Source: an uncultured Rhizobiaceae group bacterium
GTDB taxonomy: Bacteria; Pseudomonadota; Alphaproteobacteria; Rhizobiales; Rhizobiaceae
Length of the DNA stretch: 64,000 nt
Assembly: GCA_937930845.1 (NCBI GenBank)
Contig: CALHBJ010000001.1
Coordinates: 310,001-374,000 of the forward strand
Direction of reading: 5' to 3'
Within the stretch, counting starts at the first letter, position 1. The number at the start of each line of letters is the position of its first letter. A program made the position numbers and the translations under genes. The notes below the pieces were generated by a model that was not told the DNA's origin, searched no databases, and saw only the letters and a program-made list of their open reading frames with translations. Shown here piece by piece: positions 1-9,251 of the stretch.

Positions 1-1
1 T

Positions 2-250
2 GATGGCATGGACAGGCCTGTGCCAATTGTCGGCGTGGCGGCGGCAAGCCAGGCACCGTTGGCGGACGCCACACTTGCCCATGGCAAACCCGCAGCGCGC
101 TACAACCTGTTCGACATTTCCGACAGCACAGGAGGATGGAACTGCCACTGGCAGGAATTCGGCTTCATGCATGGGGAGAGCGGCATTCGACATCTGTCCT
201 CCCGCACAATCTGGCGCGATGGGCAGTTTGAAGCAGAGAAGAATATTTAG
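2..250 (+). CDS. C-terminal end of a metallophosphoesterase-like protein (partial)
   Basis: The frame is open from the window edge to a TAG stop, so only about the last 82 residues are seen. The piece PVPIVGVAAAS, followed by KPAARYNLFDI and a tryptophan-rich stretch, resembles the C-terminal end of rhizobial calcineurin-like phosphoesterases, where the chain returns to a beta-sandwich after the metal site. The catalytic part lies outside the window, so the family call is an inference from a short tail. The stop overlaps the 3' end of the convergent gene that follows by 4 bases. Confidence 0.5.
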   Translation, partial: DGMDRPVPIVGVAAASQAPLADATLAHGKPAARYNLFDISDSTGGWNCHWQEFGFMHGESGIRHLSSRTIWRDGQFEAEKNI

Positions 251-849
251 AGCGCGTCCGGCACCATCAGCAAAGTCGCTGCAATCAGGACAGCAATAGT
301 TACCGCCGCTCCGGCCACAAACCAGAACATGCTGCGCCAAAACCCGTTTGATTTTTGAACAGGTGCGTTCGCCAAGTTTGAAGTTGCGTCACTGGGTTCA
401 GATTTCTGGCTCTGCCATTCGCCATCCATCATGCGTTCGCGTTCCAAAACACGTTCAGCCACATATTCGCTCACAATATCAGCCATGCGATCCATTTCGC
501 GGGTCTCGGCCAAAACAATGCGGCCGCCGCGCGTATCCTTCAAGAAACGGTAGCTGTGCTTGTCATGCCCCATGGCGACAAATGAGGTCATGTCGATCCA
601 CAGGCGAGGTCGATCCCCTTTGCTAAGGCCGAAATCAAAACGCTGGTCCGCGTCATCAATATCATTGAACACCGGGCGCAGTTCGTCTGCCAGAAGGCTC
701 AGCCGGGCCGCCTCGGCTTCTTTGAGTTCAACCACAACGTCTTCGCGGTCGGCATCGCGGTTCTTGACTGTCCGCAGCGCATCTTTGAGGGTGCGATGAA
801 GTTTTTCGTCATTTACCAATGCGTCGACTTTATCGGGGCTATCGCTCAT
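247..849 (-). CDS. Conserved hypothetical protein with one C-terminal membrane segment
   Basis: About 200 residues, acidic and charged in the N-terminal two thirds (KNRDADREDVVVELKEAE looks helical), with a C-terminal hydrophobic helix starting near FWRSMFWFVAGAAVTIAVL, so probably a tail-anchored or single-pass membrane protein. The middle carries LWIDMTSFVAMGHDKHSYRF, a pattern that I associate with uncharacterised rhizobial proteins. I chose the ATG at 849 (MSDSPDK). An upstream ATG at 861 and one at 900 are in frame, and an AGAGGG lies directly before 861, about 12 bases from 849, so the start is uncertain. No function can be assigned. Confidence 0.65.
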   Translation of the reverse strand: MSDSPDKVDALVNDEKLHRTLKDALRTVKNRDADREDVVVELKEAEAARLSLLADELRPVFNDIDDADQRFDFGLSKGDRPRLWIDMTSFVAMGHDKHSYRFLKDTRGGRIVLAETREMDRMADIVSEYVAERVLERERMMDGEWQSQKSEPSDATSNLANAPVQKSNGFWRSMFWFVAGAAVTIAVLIAATLLMVPDAL

Positions 850-935
850 GGTTTTTGTCATCCCTCTGCATCCAGCTGCGCGTTGACCGGAATTTACCAT
901 GCCCGATCGCGAAGACCAAACGGTAAGAATTCGTT

Positions 936-2537
936 TTAAAACAAGTACTTGGATACAAGCTTGTCGCGTTTGTAAACATCATCAAAGAATTGCGGCACGC
1001 CTTCATCGTCTATCCAGGCTGTGAAATAGGCCAGGTGAATGGGCATCCGGTTCTTGAAATTTACCCGGGTCTGTTTCTTGCTTTCCAAAATTCCCCCAAT
1101 CTTGCTGGGGTTTAGACCACCTTGAATCTGATACAGTTTGCGGGCGAATTCGATTGGTTTGTCCACCCGGATGCACCCGTGAGAAAAGGCCCGGCCCGTG
1201 CGCGAGAACAACGAGCGCGAGGGCGTGTCGTGGAGATAGACGCTGAACTTGTTTGGAAAAATAAACTTCACCTGCCCAAGGGCATTTTTCGGGCCGGGGC
1301 GCTGGACGATACGATAGGGAAATCTTTTTGACGAAACCGCGCTCCAATCAATGGTATAGGCGCTGATTTTTTGAGCGTTGCCGCCCCACCCGCTGTAAAG
1401 ATCATAGTCACGGGCTTCCAGATAGTTTGGATTGTCGCGGATCTTCGGCAGCATTTCCTTGCCGGCAATCGATCCCGGCACGGTCCATGTGGGGTTGAAT
1501 TCCGAATAGATGATTTCATCGGAAAACATGGGAGACTGGTGAAAGGGTTTGCCAACGATCACGCGGCGCTGGTCCACCACCTTGCCGGACTGGACGGTGA
1601 ACATTTCAAATCCCGCCTGATTGACCAGAATATGATTGCGCCCAAGGCGGCGCGGCAACCAGCGCCAGCGCTCCAGATTAATCGCCAGTTGGTTGACGCG
1701 ATCTTCGGCAGAAACGCTCATCGCGCGAAACGTTTGAGGACCAGCAACTCCATCAGGTGCCAGGCCGTGGCGGCGCTGAAAATGGGCCACCACCTCTTTC
1801 AAACCATCATCGTATAGTTCCAACTGGCTGGCGTTGAGGGTTTCATATCCACGGGCAGCCAGGTTCTCGCGCATTTCCACAACCCGGGCATTGCTCATGC
1901 CCGGTTTGATGGTGGGACCGTCCGAAACTGGTTTCCAGCCACCGCGCAGCAGCAGCGAGCGGTAGCCAGAAAGCATTTGCCGCAACTGCCCATATTGAGG
2001 GTGGTTGGGGCGTAAAGTGGTCAACATCTGGTCCGCGCCGGTTTCGGCCGCGCCTTCCAGCCATTGCTTTGAATTTACTTTCTTGCGTTTGATCACGATA
2101 TTCGGGTCTGTTACCGACGGCGTAGTGACGCCGGAAAACAAGTCCTGCCCCAATGTCAGGAACGCATGGCTCATGGCCAGTTCCAGGCGGGCGGCATCCC
2201 GGTCATTGGTAATTTCAGAAAAGCCTCTCAGCCCGGCAAGATATTCCTGGGGGTCCAGCCCATCGCGATATGAATTTGCAATTTCGTCGAACAAGACCTG
2301 ACCGGCGCTGTTCAAACCACCGCTTGCGACCCATATCGGCTGAAAGCCCCTGCCCTCATAGGCCTTGCGCAATCGATCTGCCGGGAACGACCGGCCTGAC
2401 CACTCAATGGCGTCGCGCAACAATAATGTATTCAACTCGCCACCAATATCGGCTTTGGCCATGGGCGGCAGAGCAATCAATCCAATACAAAGGCCGAGCG
2501 CTGCCGTATTGGACAGTCTGGATACGGTCATTTTCAT
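936..2537 (-). CDS. L,D-transpeptidase, YcbB/LdtD-like, with peptidoglycan-binding domain
   Basis: 533 residues. A signal peptide covers residues 1-29 (ends PPMAKA), a helical linker domain follows, a peptidoglycan-binding domain lies at about 212-273 (FQRRHGLAPDGVAGPQTF), and the YkuD catalytic domain at about 302-470. The catalytic motif SHGCIRV places the nucleophile at Cys455, with His436 in YLHDTP as the likely partner. This is the layout of the large periplasmic L,D-transpeptidases that make 3-3 (mDap-mDap) cross-links or attach proteins to murein. Alphaproteobacteria commonly carry many paralogues, so the exact role (cross-linking or anchoring) is open. An alternative ATG lies two codons downstream. 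Confidence 0.9.
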   Translation of the reverse strand: MKMTVSRLSNTAALGLCIGLIALPPMAKADIGGELNTLLLRDAIEWSGRSFPADRLRKAYEGRGFQPIWVASGGLNSAGQVLFDEIANSYRDGLDPQEYLAGLRGFSEITNDRDAARLELAMSHAFLTLGQDLFSGVTTPSVTDPNIVIKRKKVNSKQWLEGAAETGADQMLTTLRPNHPQYGQLRQMLSGYRSLLLRGGWKPVSDGPTIKPGMSNARVVEMRENLAARGYETLNASQLELYDDGLKEVVAHFQRRHGLAPDGVAGPQTFRAMSVSAEDRVNQLAINLERWRWLPRRLGRNHILVNQAGFEMFTVQSGKVVDQRRVIVGKPFHQSPMFSDEIIYSEFNPTWTVPGSIAGKEMLPKIRDNPNYLEARDYDLYSGWGGNAQKISAYTIDWSAVSSKRFPYRIVQRPGPKNALGQVKFIFPNKFSVYLHDTPSRSLFSRTGRAFSHGCIRVDKPIEFARKLYQIQGGLNPSKIGGILESKKQTRVNFKNRMPIHLAYFTAWIDDEGVPQFFDDVYKRDKLVSKYLF

Positions 2538-2652
2538 TTCTAAAATTCCATATGCACAGTGATTCTTGATTAAACTATCACTGATTATGGAACTTCCCCA
2601 AGGACAACTTGCCTGCGGATGGTTTAACCGGTCCGCGCCAATGGCTCCGATG

Positions 2653-3453
2653 TTACAATTGGCTTAGGATCGCTTGTAAAACCGTTTTGGGTGCCTCTTC
2701 CGCTGGCGAATGCCCTACCCCATCAATCAAATGGATTTCGGCCTTGCCGTGAAACGCATCCGCCTGATTAACGGGCAATACGCGGTCTTCGCGCCCCCAG
2801 ATCAGGATCTTGGGCACATCAATGTCCAACACATCGTCAATGGGCAAAACACCTTGTCGGCCGTTGGACGACATGCCGTTGGCGATTTGCACAAGGGCAT
2901 CCACTGCACCGGGGCGCTGACGTGCTTCATATTGAAAATCCACAACCTTTTGCGGCAAATTATAAGCAGGACCGAAAAACGCGCCCATGACCGTGCGCAA
3001 TTCATCGCGGGTCGTGGCAGCAGCCCATTGCAAAAGCAGCGGATGATTGAACTCCTCGCCATAGCCACCTGGGGCGAGCAAGGTGAGGCTGGCAATACGT
3101 TCAGGAGCCAACAAGGACAAAATGCTGGCAATGGCACCGCCCATCGAATGTCCCACGATATGGGCCTTATTGATGCCCCGCTGATCAAACTCCGCAATCA
3201 GCGCGCGGGCGGCAATTTTTGGCGGTCCAAAATCAGGAAAGTCCAGGCTTTCGCCATGGCCTGGCATATCAAAGGCAAAGGTGGGTGCTTTAAAACTGAT
3301 CTGCGTTTGCAGTCCCCACCATTGCCGGGCAAGGCCGCCAAATCCATGGAGAAAAACGACAGGCACCGCGCCGGTTGTGCCGCCAGTTTTGCCGCTGGTC
3401 GTACCAATGGCATCACCGGCGCGGTTATCGATGTTAACGCATCCAAGTTGCAC
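2653..3453 (-). CDS. Alpha/beta-hydrolase fold protein
   Basis: 266 residues of alpha/beta-hydrolase fold: oxyanion motif VVFLHGFGG (33-40), nucleophile elbow GHSMGG with Ser103, probable Asp223 (GREDRVLP) and His248 (GVGHSPAEEAP), so the catalytic triad is complete. The sequence is closest to the hydrolases often annotated as acetoin-dehydrogenase E2-like hydrolases, but it has no lipoyl domain. The start is a GTG whose first base is the last base of the leuA stop (TAGTG), so it is probably translationally coupled to leuA. The N-terminal 30 residues are low complexity (TTSGKTGGTTG). The substrate is unknown; the leuA link may be only transcriptional. Confidence 0.8.
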   Translation of the reverse strand: MQLGCVNIDNRAGDAIGTTSGKTGGTTGAVPVVFLHGFGGLARQWWGLQTQISFKAPTFAFDMPGHGESLDFPDFGPPKIAARALIAEFDQRGINKAHIVGHSMGGAIASILSLLAPERIASLTLLAPGGYGEEFNHPLLLQWAAATTRDELRTVMGAFFGPAYNLPQKVVDFQYEARQRPGAVDALVQIANGMSSNGRQGVLPIDDVLDIDVPKILIWGREDRVLPVNQADAFHGKAEIHLIDGVGHSPAEEAPKTVLQAILSQL

Positions 3454-5144
3454 TAGATATCTCCGCCAAGCGCACGGTTGGCCGCTGCAACAAGCGCTTC
3501 AAGGGAAGCGGCTACAATGTTGGCATTGATGCCCACCCCAAACCAGCGTTTGCCCGTGCGGGTGTCTTCAACTTCCATATAGCAAACCGCATTGGCATCA
3601 CTTCCCTGTTGCAGAGAATGCTCTGAATAATCTGCAACAGAAATCGACAGATCATATTCCGCATTCAGGGCATTTACGAACCCGGCAACCGGCCCATTGC
3701 CACTGGCGCGGATGGTTTTTTCCTGGCCCGTATCGCGCAATTGAACTTCGACAATGCGGGACCGTTCGTTGTCTTTATCGGTGAAACTGGCGTGATCAAT
3801 ATATTTTAAACGACCGTCTGGCTGGTCCACATAACGTTCCAGGAAACGCTCGTGGATGCGCGATGAGGGAACTTCCACGCCCTCTTCATCGGTAATGCGC
3901 TGGACATCGTCTCGCATTTCGATCTGGAGATTGCGGGGCAATTTCAGCCCGTAATCGGTATCCATCACATAGGCCACGCCGCCCTTGCCCGACTGGGAGT
4001 TGATGCGGATGATCGCCTCATAGCTGCGCCCCACGTCCTGGGGGTCGATGGGCAAATAAGGCACCTCCCAAATATCGCTATTGGCCTTTTCAATCGCCTT
4101 CATGCCCTTGTTGATGGCGTCCTGGTGGCTGCCGGAAAAAGCCGTATAGACAAGCTCACCCACATAGGGATGGCGCTCTGGAATGCGCAATTCATTGGCA
4201 TATTCGTAGACGGCTTTGATGCGTTCAATATCGGAAATATCCAATTGCGGATCCACGCCTTGCGTCATCATGTTCAAGGCCAGAGTGACCAGATCAACAT
4301 TACCGGTGCGCTCTCCATTGCCAAACAACGTGCCTTCCACCCGGTCTGCACCCGCCATCAGGCCAAGTTCGGTGGCGGCAATTCCGGTGCCCCGATCGTT
4401 GTGGGGGTGCAATGAAATCAACACGCTGTCACGGCGGTCGATATTACGGCACATCCACTCGATTTGGTCGGCGTGAATGTTGGGGGTCGACATTTCGACC
4501 GTGGCCGGCAGATTGAGGATCAATTTGTTTTCAGGTGACGGGTCAATTTCCTCAATGACCGCGTTGCAGATGTCCAGGGCGAAATCGAGTTCGGTTCCCG
4601 TGAAGCTTTCGGGCGAATATTCAAACCGATAGCTGTCCTTTCCACCTGCCGTGGCAGTTGCCATATCAGAAATCATTTTTGCTGCATCGGTGGCGATGGT
4701 GCGAATTCCATCACGGTCCTGAGCGAACACCACACGGCGCTGCAATTCGCTGGTGGAATTATAAAAATGCACAATCGGGCTCTTGGCCCCATCAAGGCTT
4801 TCGAATGTGCGCTTGATCAGCTCCGGCCGACACTGGACCAGAACCTGCAAGTCCACATTGTCCGGCACATTGCCCTTTTCCACGCACCAGCGCGCAAAAT
4901 CAAAATCCGTTTGGCTGGCGGAAGGAAAACCGATTTCAATTTCCCGGAAATTCATATCAAGCAGCAACGCAAACATGCGTGCTTTGCGCTCATGGCCCAT
5001 GGGATTGATCAGCGCCTGGTTGCCATCGCGAAGGTCAACCGAGCACCAAATGGGCGCTTGTGTAATTGTTTTTGAAGGCCATTCCCGGTCAGTCAAACCA
5101 ACCTGGGGGTATGGGGTGTATTTGCGAGCGGCATCCATCATCAT
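3453..5144 (-). CDS. leuA: 2-isopropylmalate synthase (long, LeuA2-type)
   Basis: 563 residues. It catalyses the first committed step of leucine synthesis: acetyl-CoA plus 2-oxoisovalerate to 2-isopropylmalate. The HMGL-like TIM barrel begins with the DLRDGNQ motif (37-43). The metal-ligand motif SLHPHNDRGTG holds His246 and His248. A C-terminal LeuA dimer/allosteric domain (about 430-563, containing GFVNALNAEYDLSISV) is the usual leucine feedback site. The length and N-terminus (KYTPYPQVGLTDREWP) match the actinobacterial/alphaproteobacterial long form rather than the enteric one. I looked for a leucine-rich leader peptide upstream and saw none. Confidence 0.95.
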   Translation of the reverse strand: MMMDAARKYTPYPQVGLTDREWPSKTITQAPIWCSVDLRDGNQALINPMGHERKARMFALLLDMNFREIEIGFPSASQTDFDFARWCVEKGNVPDNVDLQVLVQCRPELIKRTFESLDGAKSPIVHFYNSTSELQRRVVFAQDRDGIRTIATDAAKMISDMATATAGGKDSYRFEYSPESFTGTELDFALDICNAVIEEIDPSPENKLILNLPATVEMSTPNIHADQIEWMCRNIDRRDSVLISLHPHNDRGTGIAATELGLMAGADRVEGTLFGNGERTGNVDLVTLALNMMTQGVDPQLDISDIERIKAVYEYANELRIPERHPYVGELVYTAFSGSHQDAINKGMKAIEKANSDIWEVPYLPIDPQDVGRSYEAIIRINSQSGKGGVAYVMDTDYGLKLPRNLQIEMRDDVQRITDEEGVEVPSSRIHERFLERYVDQPDGRLKYIDHASFTDKDNERSRIVEVQLRDTGQEKTIRASGNGPVAGFVNALNAEYDLSISVADYSEHSLQQGSDANAVCYMEVEDTRTGKRWFGVGINANIVAASLEALVAAANRALGGDI

Positions 5145-5346
5145 GGGACCGTCATCCTTTACATTTGTTCAAACCGGGGATTGCGCAAAACGGGCGTGCC
5201 GGTTCAGGAAAATTAGATGGTGATTTGAAGAAGGCTTGAAACTGGCGGGAACTTTCTCGACCGCCGGACGCCTCCTTCAGACGCGCACACCCCGACGGCC
5301 GCTTGTAAGCAGCAGGCTCAGGAGCAATAGTGTGGTGCGGATAATC

Positions 5347-6042
5347 ATGGCTTTTGTTTACGTGCAATTTCTGCAGTTATCAAGACGGCTGAACCAACTG
5401 AATTCTGGGCCACAAATATTGCCAAAATCCTACTCCCACTTCTTTTTGCTGCTGTTTGTGGCGACGGTGTTCTCCACCCCGGCATTTGGCAAGACGTTGT
5501 ATTTCGTGAGTTTGATCAAGCTGAAACCCGGCTATCAAAACCAGTATGAAACCTTTTTGGAAAAAGTTGCCCCGGTGTGGAAACGCCACGGCATGCGGGT
5601 TTTATACCGGTTGAAAGTCACACATGCCGGGGATCGAGCGGTCAAGATATTCGGATTTCAAGCTGATGAAATTGCGTTTATTGAAATCGCCGATGGTCAG
5701 AATTTTTCAAATTACATCAATGATCCAAACTACCGGCACATCAGATCTTTACGTGTCGACGCCGCCGAACGGCTGCTTATCTTAGAAGGTGAAAAGTGGG
5801 CAGGACCGCTGGGCGTTGCGCCTGCGCCCAATCAACTTGAGATCGTTATGTCGACGCTGGGTCCAGCGCAAAGATGTGGCCTTGGCCCCGCCGAGATGAT
5901 CAGCAGCCTTGAAATTTATTTGCGCGCACCGGTGGTGGGAAGCGGGTCGCGCGGCTTGACCACATTGAAATCCGTGTGCATTTCAAAACCAACCGGCACA
6001 GCGCCCAGGCCCAATGGCTTTCACGCCGTTCAACTGCGATAA
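5347..6042 (+). CDS. Secreted DUF1330/ABM-like hypothetical protein
   Basis: 231 residues from the ATG at 5347. Residues around 27-48 form a secretion signal (SHFFLLLFVATVFSTPAFG) preceded by an unusually long N-terminus. A TTG at 5419 would give a conventional signal peptide and may be the true start. The following part (KPGYQNQYETFLEKVAPVW ... NDPNYRHIRSLR) has the look of a dimeric alpha-beta barrel such as DUF1330, in which small enzymes or stress proteins occur. The C-terminal third is not recognised. It is divergent from leuA. Function unknown. Confidence 0.55.
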   Translation: MAFVYVQFLQLSRRLNQLNSGPQILPKSYSHFFLLLFVATVFSTPAFGKTLYFVSLIKLKPGYQNQYETFLEKVAPVWKRHGMRVLYRLKVTHAGDRAVKIFGFQADEIAFIEIADGQNFSNYINDPNYRHIRSLRVDAAERLLILEGEKWAGPLGVAPAPNQLEIVMSTLGPAQRCGLGPAEMISSLEIYLRAPVVGSGSRGLTTLKSVCISKPTGTAPRPNGFHAVQLR

Positions 6043-6143
6043 AGCCCACAAGCAGGCTCAGCAAAAAGCTGCTTTGCGCCCCTATTTCATAGCACCAAAC
6101 AGTGTTATCTGGGCTGCGCTCAACTCAAGGTTTGGAACAAACA

Positions 6144-7463
6144 ATGATCACAGTATTTGGTGTTGGATATGTGGGTCTCGTACAGGCCGCTGTCCTTTCT
6201 AACTTTGGAAACCAGGTGACGTGCATTGATGTATCGAAGGAACGCATTGAGTTGCTGAATAGTGGCGGCATGCCAATATTTGAGCCGGGGCTGGAGCGCA
6301 TGGTGCGCGAAAACCTCGAAGCCAAGCGGCTATCGTTCACGCTTGAAGCCGATGACGCCGTGCGCACCAGCGACATCATTTTCATCGCCGTGGGCACACC
6401 CCAGTCCCCCGACGGTTCTGCCAATCTGGAATATGTGCGCGCGGTTGCACGCACGGTGGGCAGTTTGCTGGTCAAGGACACCATTGTTGTCAACAAATCG
6501 ACCGTGCCCGTGGGCACTGCAGATGCCACGAAACAAATCATTGATGAATGTCTTGCCGAACGCCAGGTGGATATTCAGGTTGATGTTGTGTCAAATCCCG
6601 AATTCCTGCGCGAAGGTTCTGCATTATCAGACTGCCTTCATCCCGAACGGATTATTTTGGGAACCGATTCAGAAAAAGCCATTTCGGCTCTCTCTTCCCT
6701 TTACGCTCCCATGGACCCCAAGGGCGACAGCATTTTGGTGATGGACAGCCGCAGCTCTGAATTGAGCAAATATGCAGCCAATTGCATGCTCGCCAATCGT
6801 ATTTCCTTCATCAATGAGATGGCAGTTATCGCAGACCAGCTTGGCGCAAATGTAGAGCATGTGCGCCGGGGTATTGGCAGCGATGCCCGCATCGGCCCCG
6901 CATTTCTAAACGCCGGTATCGGGTATGGAGGATCATGCTTCCCCAAGGATGTGCATGCCCTTATTTACATGGCCAATGCCGCTGGCGTTGAGCCGATTCT
7001 ACTCAACGCCGTCAACCAACGTAACATTGCCCAAAAACAATATTTGCCGAAGATCATTGACCGCCATTTCAAGGGCGAAATCATGGGCAAGACATTTGCC
7101 CTGTGGGGGTTGGCGTTCAAGCCCGATACCGACGACATGCGGGAAGCCTCATCCCTGGAACTGATTTCTTTCCTGTTGGAAAACGGCGCACAAATTAACG
7201 CCTATGATCCCAAGGCGATGGACGATTGCCGCCATGTTGTGGGGGACCGCGAAGGCCTGACCTATTCCACGTCCGCAGACGCGGCTTTGGAAGGTGCTGA
7301 CGCGCTGATTGTGGCCACGGAGTGGAACGTGTTCCTCAATCCAAATTTTGGCACCCTTGCAGAGACTTTGACTGACAAGGTGATTTTTGATGGACGCAAT
7401 GTCTACCGCCCCGAATTGGTGCGCGAACACGGGCTGACCTATTATTCCGTTGGACGGCCGTAA
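6144..7463 (+). CDS. UDP-glucose / GDP-mannose 6-dehydrogenase family protein
   Basis: 439 residues from the ATG at 6144, chosen because the Rossmann motif MITVFGVGYVG must be N-terminal; the frame is open 14 codons further upstream. It oxidises a nucleotide sugar twice with NAD to the uronic acid. The GxGxxG motif lies at 6-11, the conserved STVPVGT at 119-125 and the catalytic thiol Cys265 in GGSCFPKD; the C-terminal UDP-binding domain is present. The sequence resembles the GDP-mannose dehydrogenase (AlgD-like) branch as much as UDP-glucose dehydrogenases, and no exopolysaccharide genes flank it, so the sugar is undecided. Its end overlaps the convergent ligase gene by 22 bases. Confidence 0.88.
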   Translation: MITVFGVGYVGLVQAAVLSNFGNQVTCIDVSKERIELLNSGGMPIFEPGLERMVRENLEAKRLSFTLEADDAVRTSDIIFIAVGTPQSPDGSANLEYVRAVARTVGSLLVKDTIVVNKSTVPVGTADATKQIIDECLAERQVDIQVDVVSNPEFLREGSALSDCLHPERIILGTDSEKAISALSSLYAPMDPKGDSILVMDSRSSELSKYAANCMLANRISFINEMAVIADQLGANVEHVRRGIGSDARIGPAFLNAGIGYGGSCFPKDVHALIYMANAAGVEPILLNAVNQRNIAQKQYLPKIIDRHFKGEIMGKTFALWGLAFKPDTDDMREASSLELISFLLENGAQINAYDPKAMDDCRHVVGDREGLTYSTSADAALEGADALIVATEWNVFLNPNFGTLAETLTDKVIFDGRNVYRPELVREHGLTYYSVGRP

Positions 7464-9016
7464 AGTTCTGTCAGCTTTGCTTCGAGCAAGTGGCGCTGAA
7501 CTTTGCCCGTGGTTGAACGGGGAAGATCAGACCCTTTAATGATCAAGACCTGTTTGGGGCACTTGTAGCCCGAAAGATGTGCCTGACAAAACGACATCAC
7601 TTCGTCTGCCTTCAGGTCCGGCTTTTCCGGCACAACCAGCAATACCGGCACCTCGCCCCAGCGCGGGTCGACCTGGCGCACGGCGACCGCTTCACTTACC
7701 GCAGGATGGCGGGAGACCACCATTTCGATTTCAGCGGGATAGATGTTCTCGCCCCCTGATTTGATGAGATATTTGACCCGATCCACATAATCGATGGTGC
7801 CATCGGGGTTTCGACGCATGACATCCCCCATGTGGAACCAGCCATTGCGAAAATCATGGGCGTTGGTTTCATCCGCCTGCCAATATCCGCTGAACAGGGT
7901 TGGACCGCGCAGCGCCACTTCGCCCGGCTCACCATCGGGCACGTCATGGTCATGCGGGTCGACAAGACGCAATTGGCAAAACGCACTTTGCCGCTTTGGC
8001 AGGCTCGTGGGGGCAATGCCCGGTTCAATGAGGCTTCCGCTTCCCGGTGGTAATCCCGTTTCGGTTGCCCCAAATGAATTTAGATAGGGCACGCCCAATG
8101 TGCGCGTCACATGGGCTATTTGCTCTGCGGGCACCAGATCGGCCATGGCACCACAAACCCGCGTTTGCTGAACACGAACCCCGCCCTTTTCATCGCAATA
8201 TTGGGCAAACTCTCCCACCATTCCGGGCATGAGCACAAACCAGCCAATTTTTTGCGTCTCAAGCAGTTCCACCAGCCTGTCCGGCTGATAGCCATCGACC
8301 ACATGAACGGTGCCGCCGCGCAATAATGTGGAAAGCGAATGGTCGGTGGAGGCCATATGAAAGAAAGGTGCCCACGCAACAAAACCGTCATCGTGCTCCA
8401 ATGCCAGATCCGAGGTGAAAGCGGCCGAACGCGCGATCATGGCGCGGTGAGAAATCACAGCCCCCTTGGGCATGCCCGTCGTGCCGCTGGTATATAAGAT
8501 GACGAGCGGCGTTTCACCGGGCGGGGAATGGTCGGCGTATAATTCAATGTCGGCATCGGGCATTGGCAAATTTGCGCTTAATCCTTCCAATCGAGCGACA
8601 GCAAGACGCTCAATGCCAAGGCGCTCAACAGTGTTGGCCAATGTTTCCTGGGCAATGACAATCGACGGGCTGACAAGGTTGATACAATGGCGCAATTCTG
8701 CATCTGCCAGCCGCCAGTTCAGTGCCGCGATGATTGCACCACACCGGGCCGCCGCCAATTCCAACTCAAGATATTCGCTGCAGTTTCGCGCCAGCAGCCC
8801 GATCCTGTCTCCCACCAAGATGCCCTGGCTTTTCAGGTATTTTTCCCACCCGATGCTGCGGCGCGCCAGGTCGAGATAAGACAGGGAATGCTGCCCTTCT
8901 GTTACCGCGAGGGCATGGGGATTGGCCTGCACACGGGCGGCAAAAACATCCCACAAGCTCACCTGCGATGAAGCTTCAATCGAGGCCTGAACTGCCCGAC
9001 TGTCCGGTGATGACAT
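7442..9016 (-). CDS. AMP-dependent acyl-CoA synthetase/ligase (ANL superfamily)
   Basis: About 524 residues. It activates a carboxylic acid to an acyl-adenylate and then to the CoA thioester. The P-loop LYTSGTTGMPKG, the motif FGATETG, the adenosine-ribose aspartate region WFHMGDVMRRN, and the C-terminal lysine motif RSTTGKVQRH are all present. The SLWDVFAARVQANPHALAV start matches medium-chain or aryl-acid ligases. I used ATG 9016; a TTG five codons upstream is also open. It stands alone, facing away from the secreted repeat protein, so its acid substrate cannot be inferred from its neighbours. Confidence 0.87.
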   Translation of the reverse strand: MSSPDSRAVQASIEASSQVSLWDVFAARVQANPHALAVTEGQHSLSYLDLARRSIGWEKYLKSQGILVGDRIGLLARNCSEYLELELAAARCGAIIAALNWRLADAELRHCINLVSPSIVIAQETLANTVERLGIERLAVARLEGLSANLPMPDADIELYADHSPPGETPLVILYTSGTTGMPKGAVISHRAMIARSAAFTSDLALEHDDGFVAWAPFFHMASTDHSLSTLLRGGTVHVVDGYQPDRLVELLETQKIGWFVLMPGMVGEFAQYCDEKGGVRVQQTRVCGAMADLVPAEQIAHVTRTLGVPYLNSFGATETGLPPGSGSLIEPGIAPTSLPKRQSAFCQLRLVDPHDHDVPDGEPGEVALRGPTLFSGYWQADETNAHDFRNGWFHMGDVMRRNPDGTIDYVDRVKYLIKSGGENIYPAEIEMVVSRHPAVSEAVAVRQVDPRWGEVPVLLVVPEKPDLKADEVMSFCQAHLSGYKCPKQVLIIKGSDLPRSTTGKVQRHLLEAKLTELYGRPTE

Positions 9017-9100
9017 GCGTTGTTCAACCAAAATTGATCGGCCTTATTTTATTGAATCTTCAAATTGATACACACGATTAGCCGCCTGTTCCAGCCGCCG

Positions 9101-9108
9101 TTAACCAT
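9101..9108. promoter_or_regulatory. CtrA-type half site (TTAACCAT)
   Basis: TTAACCAT is the second known form of the alphaproteobacterial CtrA recognition motif. It lies in the divergent promoter region about 150 bases upstream of the secreted repeat-protein start and 46 bases before the full box at 9154. It is suggestive only when taken with that box. Confidence 0.4.
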
Positions 9109-9153
9109 CCAAAGCAATTGAGGCTCGCCAGATTAACCAATTCTGTTATCTTG

Positions 9154-9168
9154 TTAACGCTTCGTTAA
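9154..9168. promoter_or_regulatory. CtrA box (TTAA-N7-TTAA)
   Basis: TTAA CGCTTCG TTAA is an exact match to the CtrA consensus TTAA-N7-TTAA. It lies 84-98 bases upstream of the ATG at 9252, a reasonable place for an activator at that promoter. Cell-cycle control of an envelope/peptidoglycan protein would fit the known CtrA regulon, but binding is inferred from the motif alone. Confidence 0.55.
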
Positions 9169-9251
9169 CTTGCACGCAGGTGGGCGAAGGGTGTTGGTAC
9201 AGTCGATGCGGCAGAATGTGGTCTGCCTGGGGACTATGGAAGGGACACATC

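Noticed and set aside
5145-5346. Leucine-rich leader peptide/attenuator for leuA
   Set aside because: No short frame with a leucine run and no tandem terminator hairpin was seen in the leader region.
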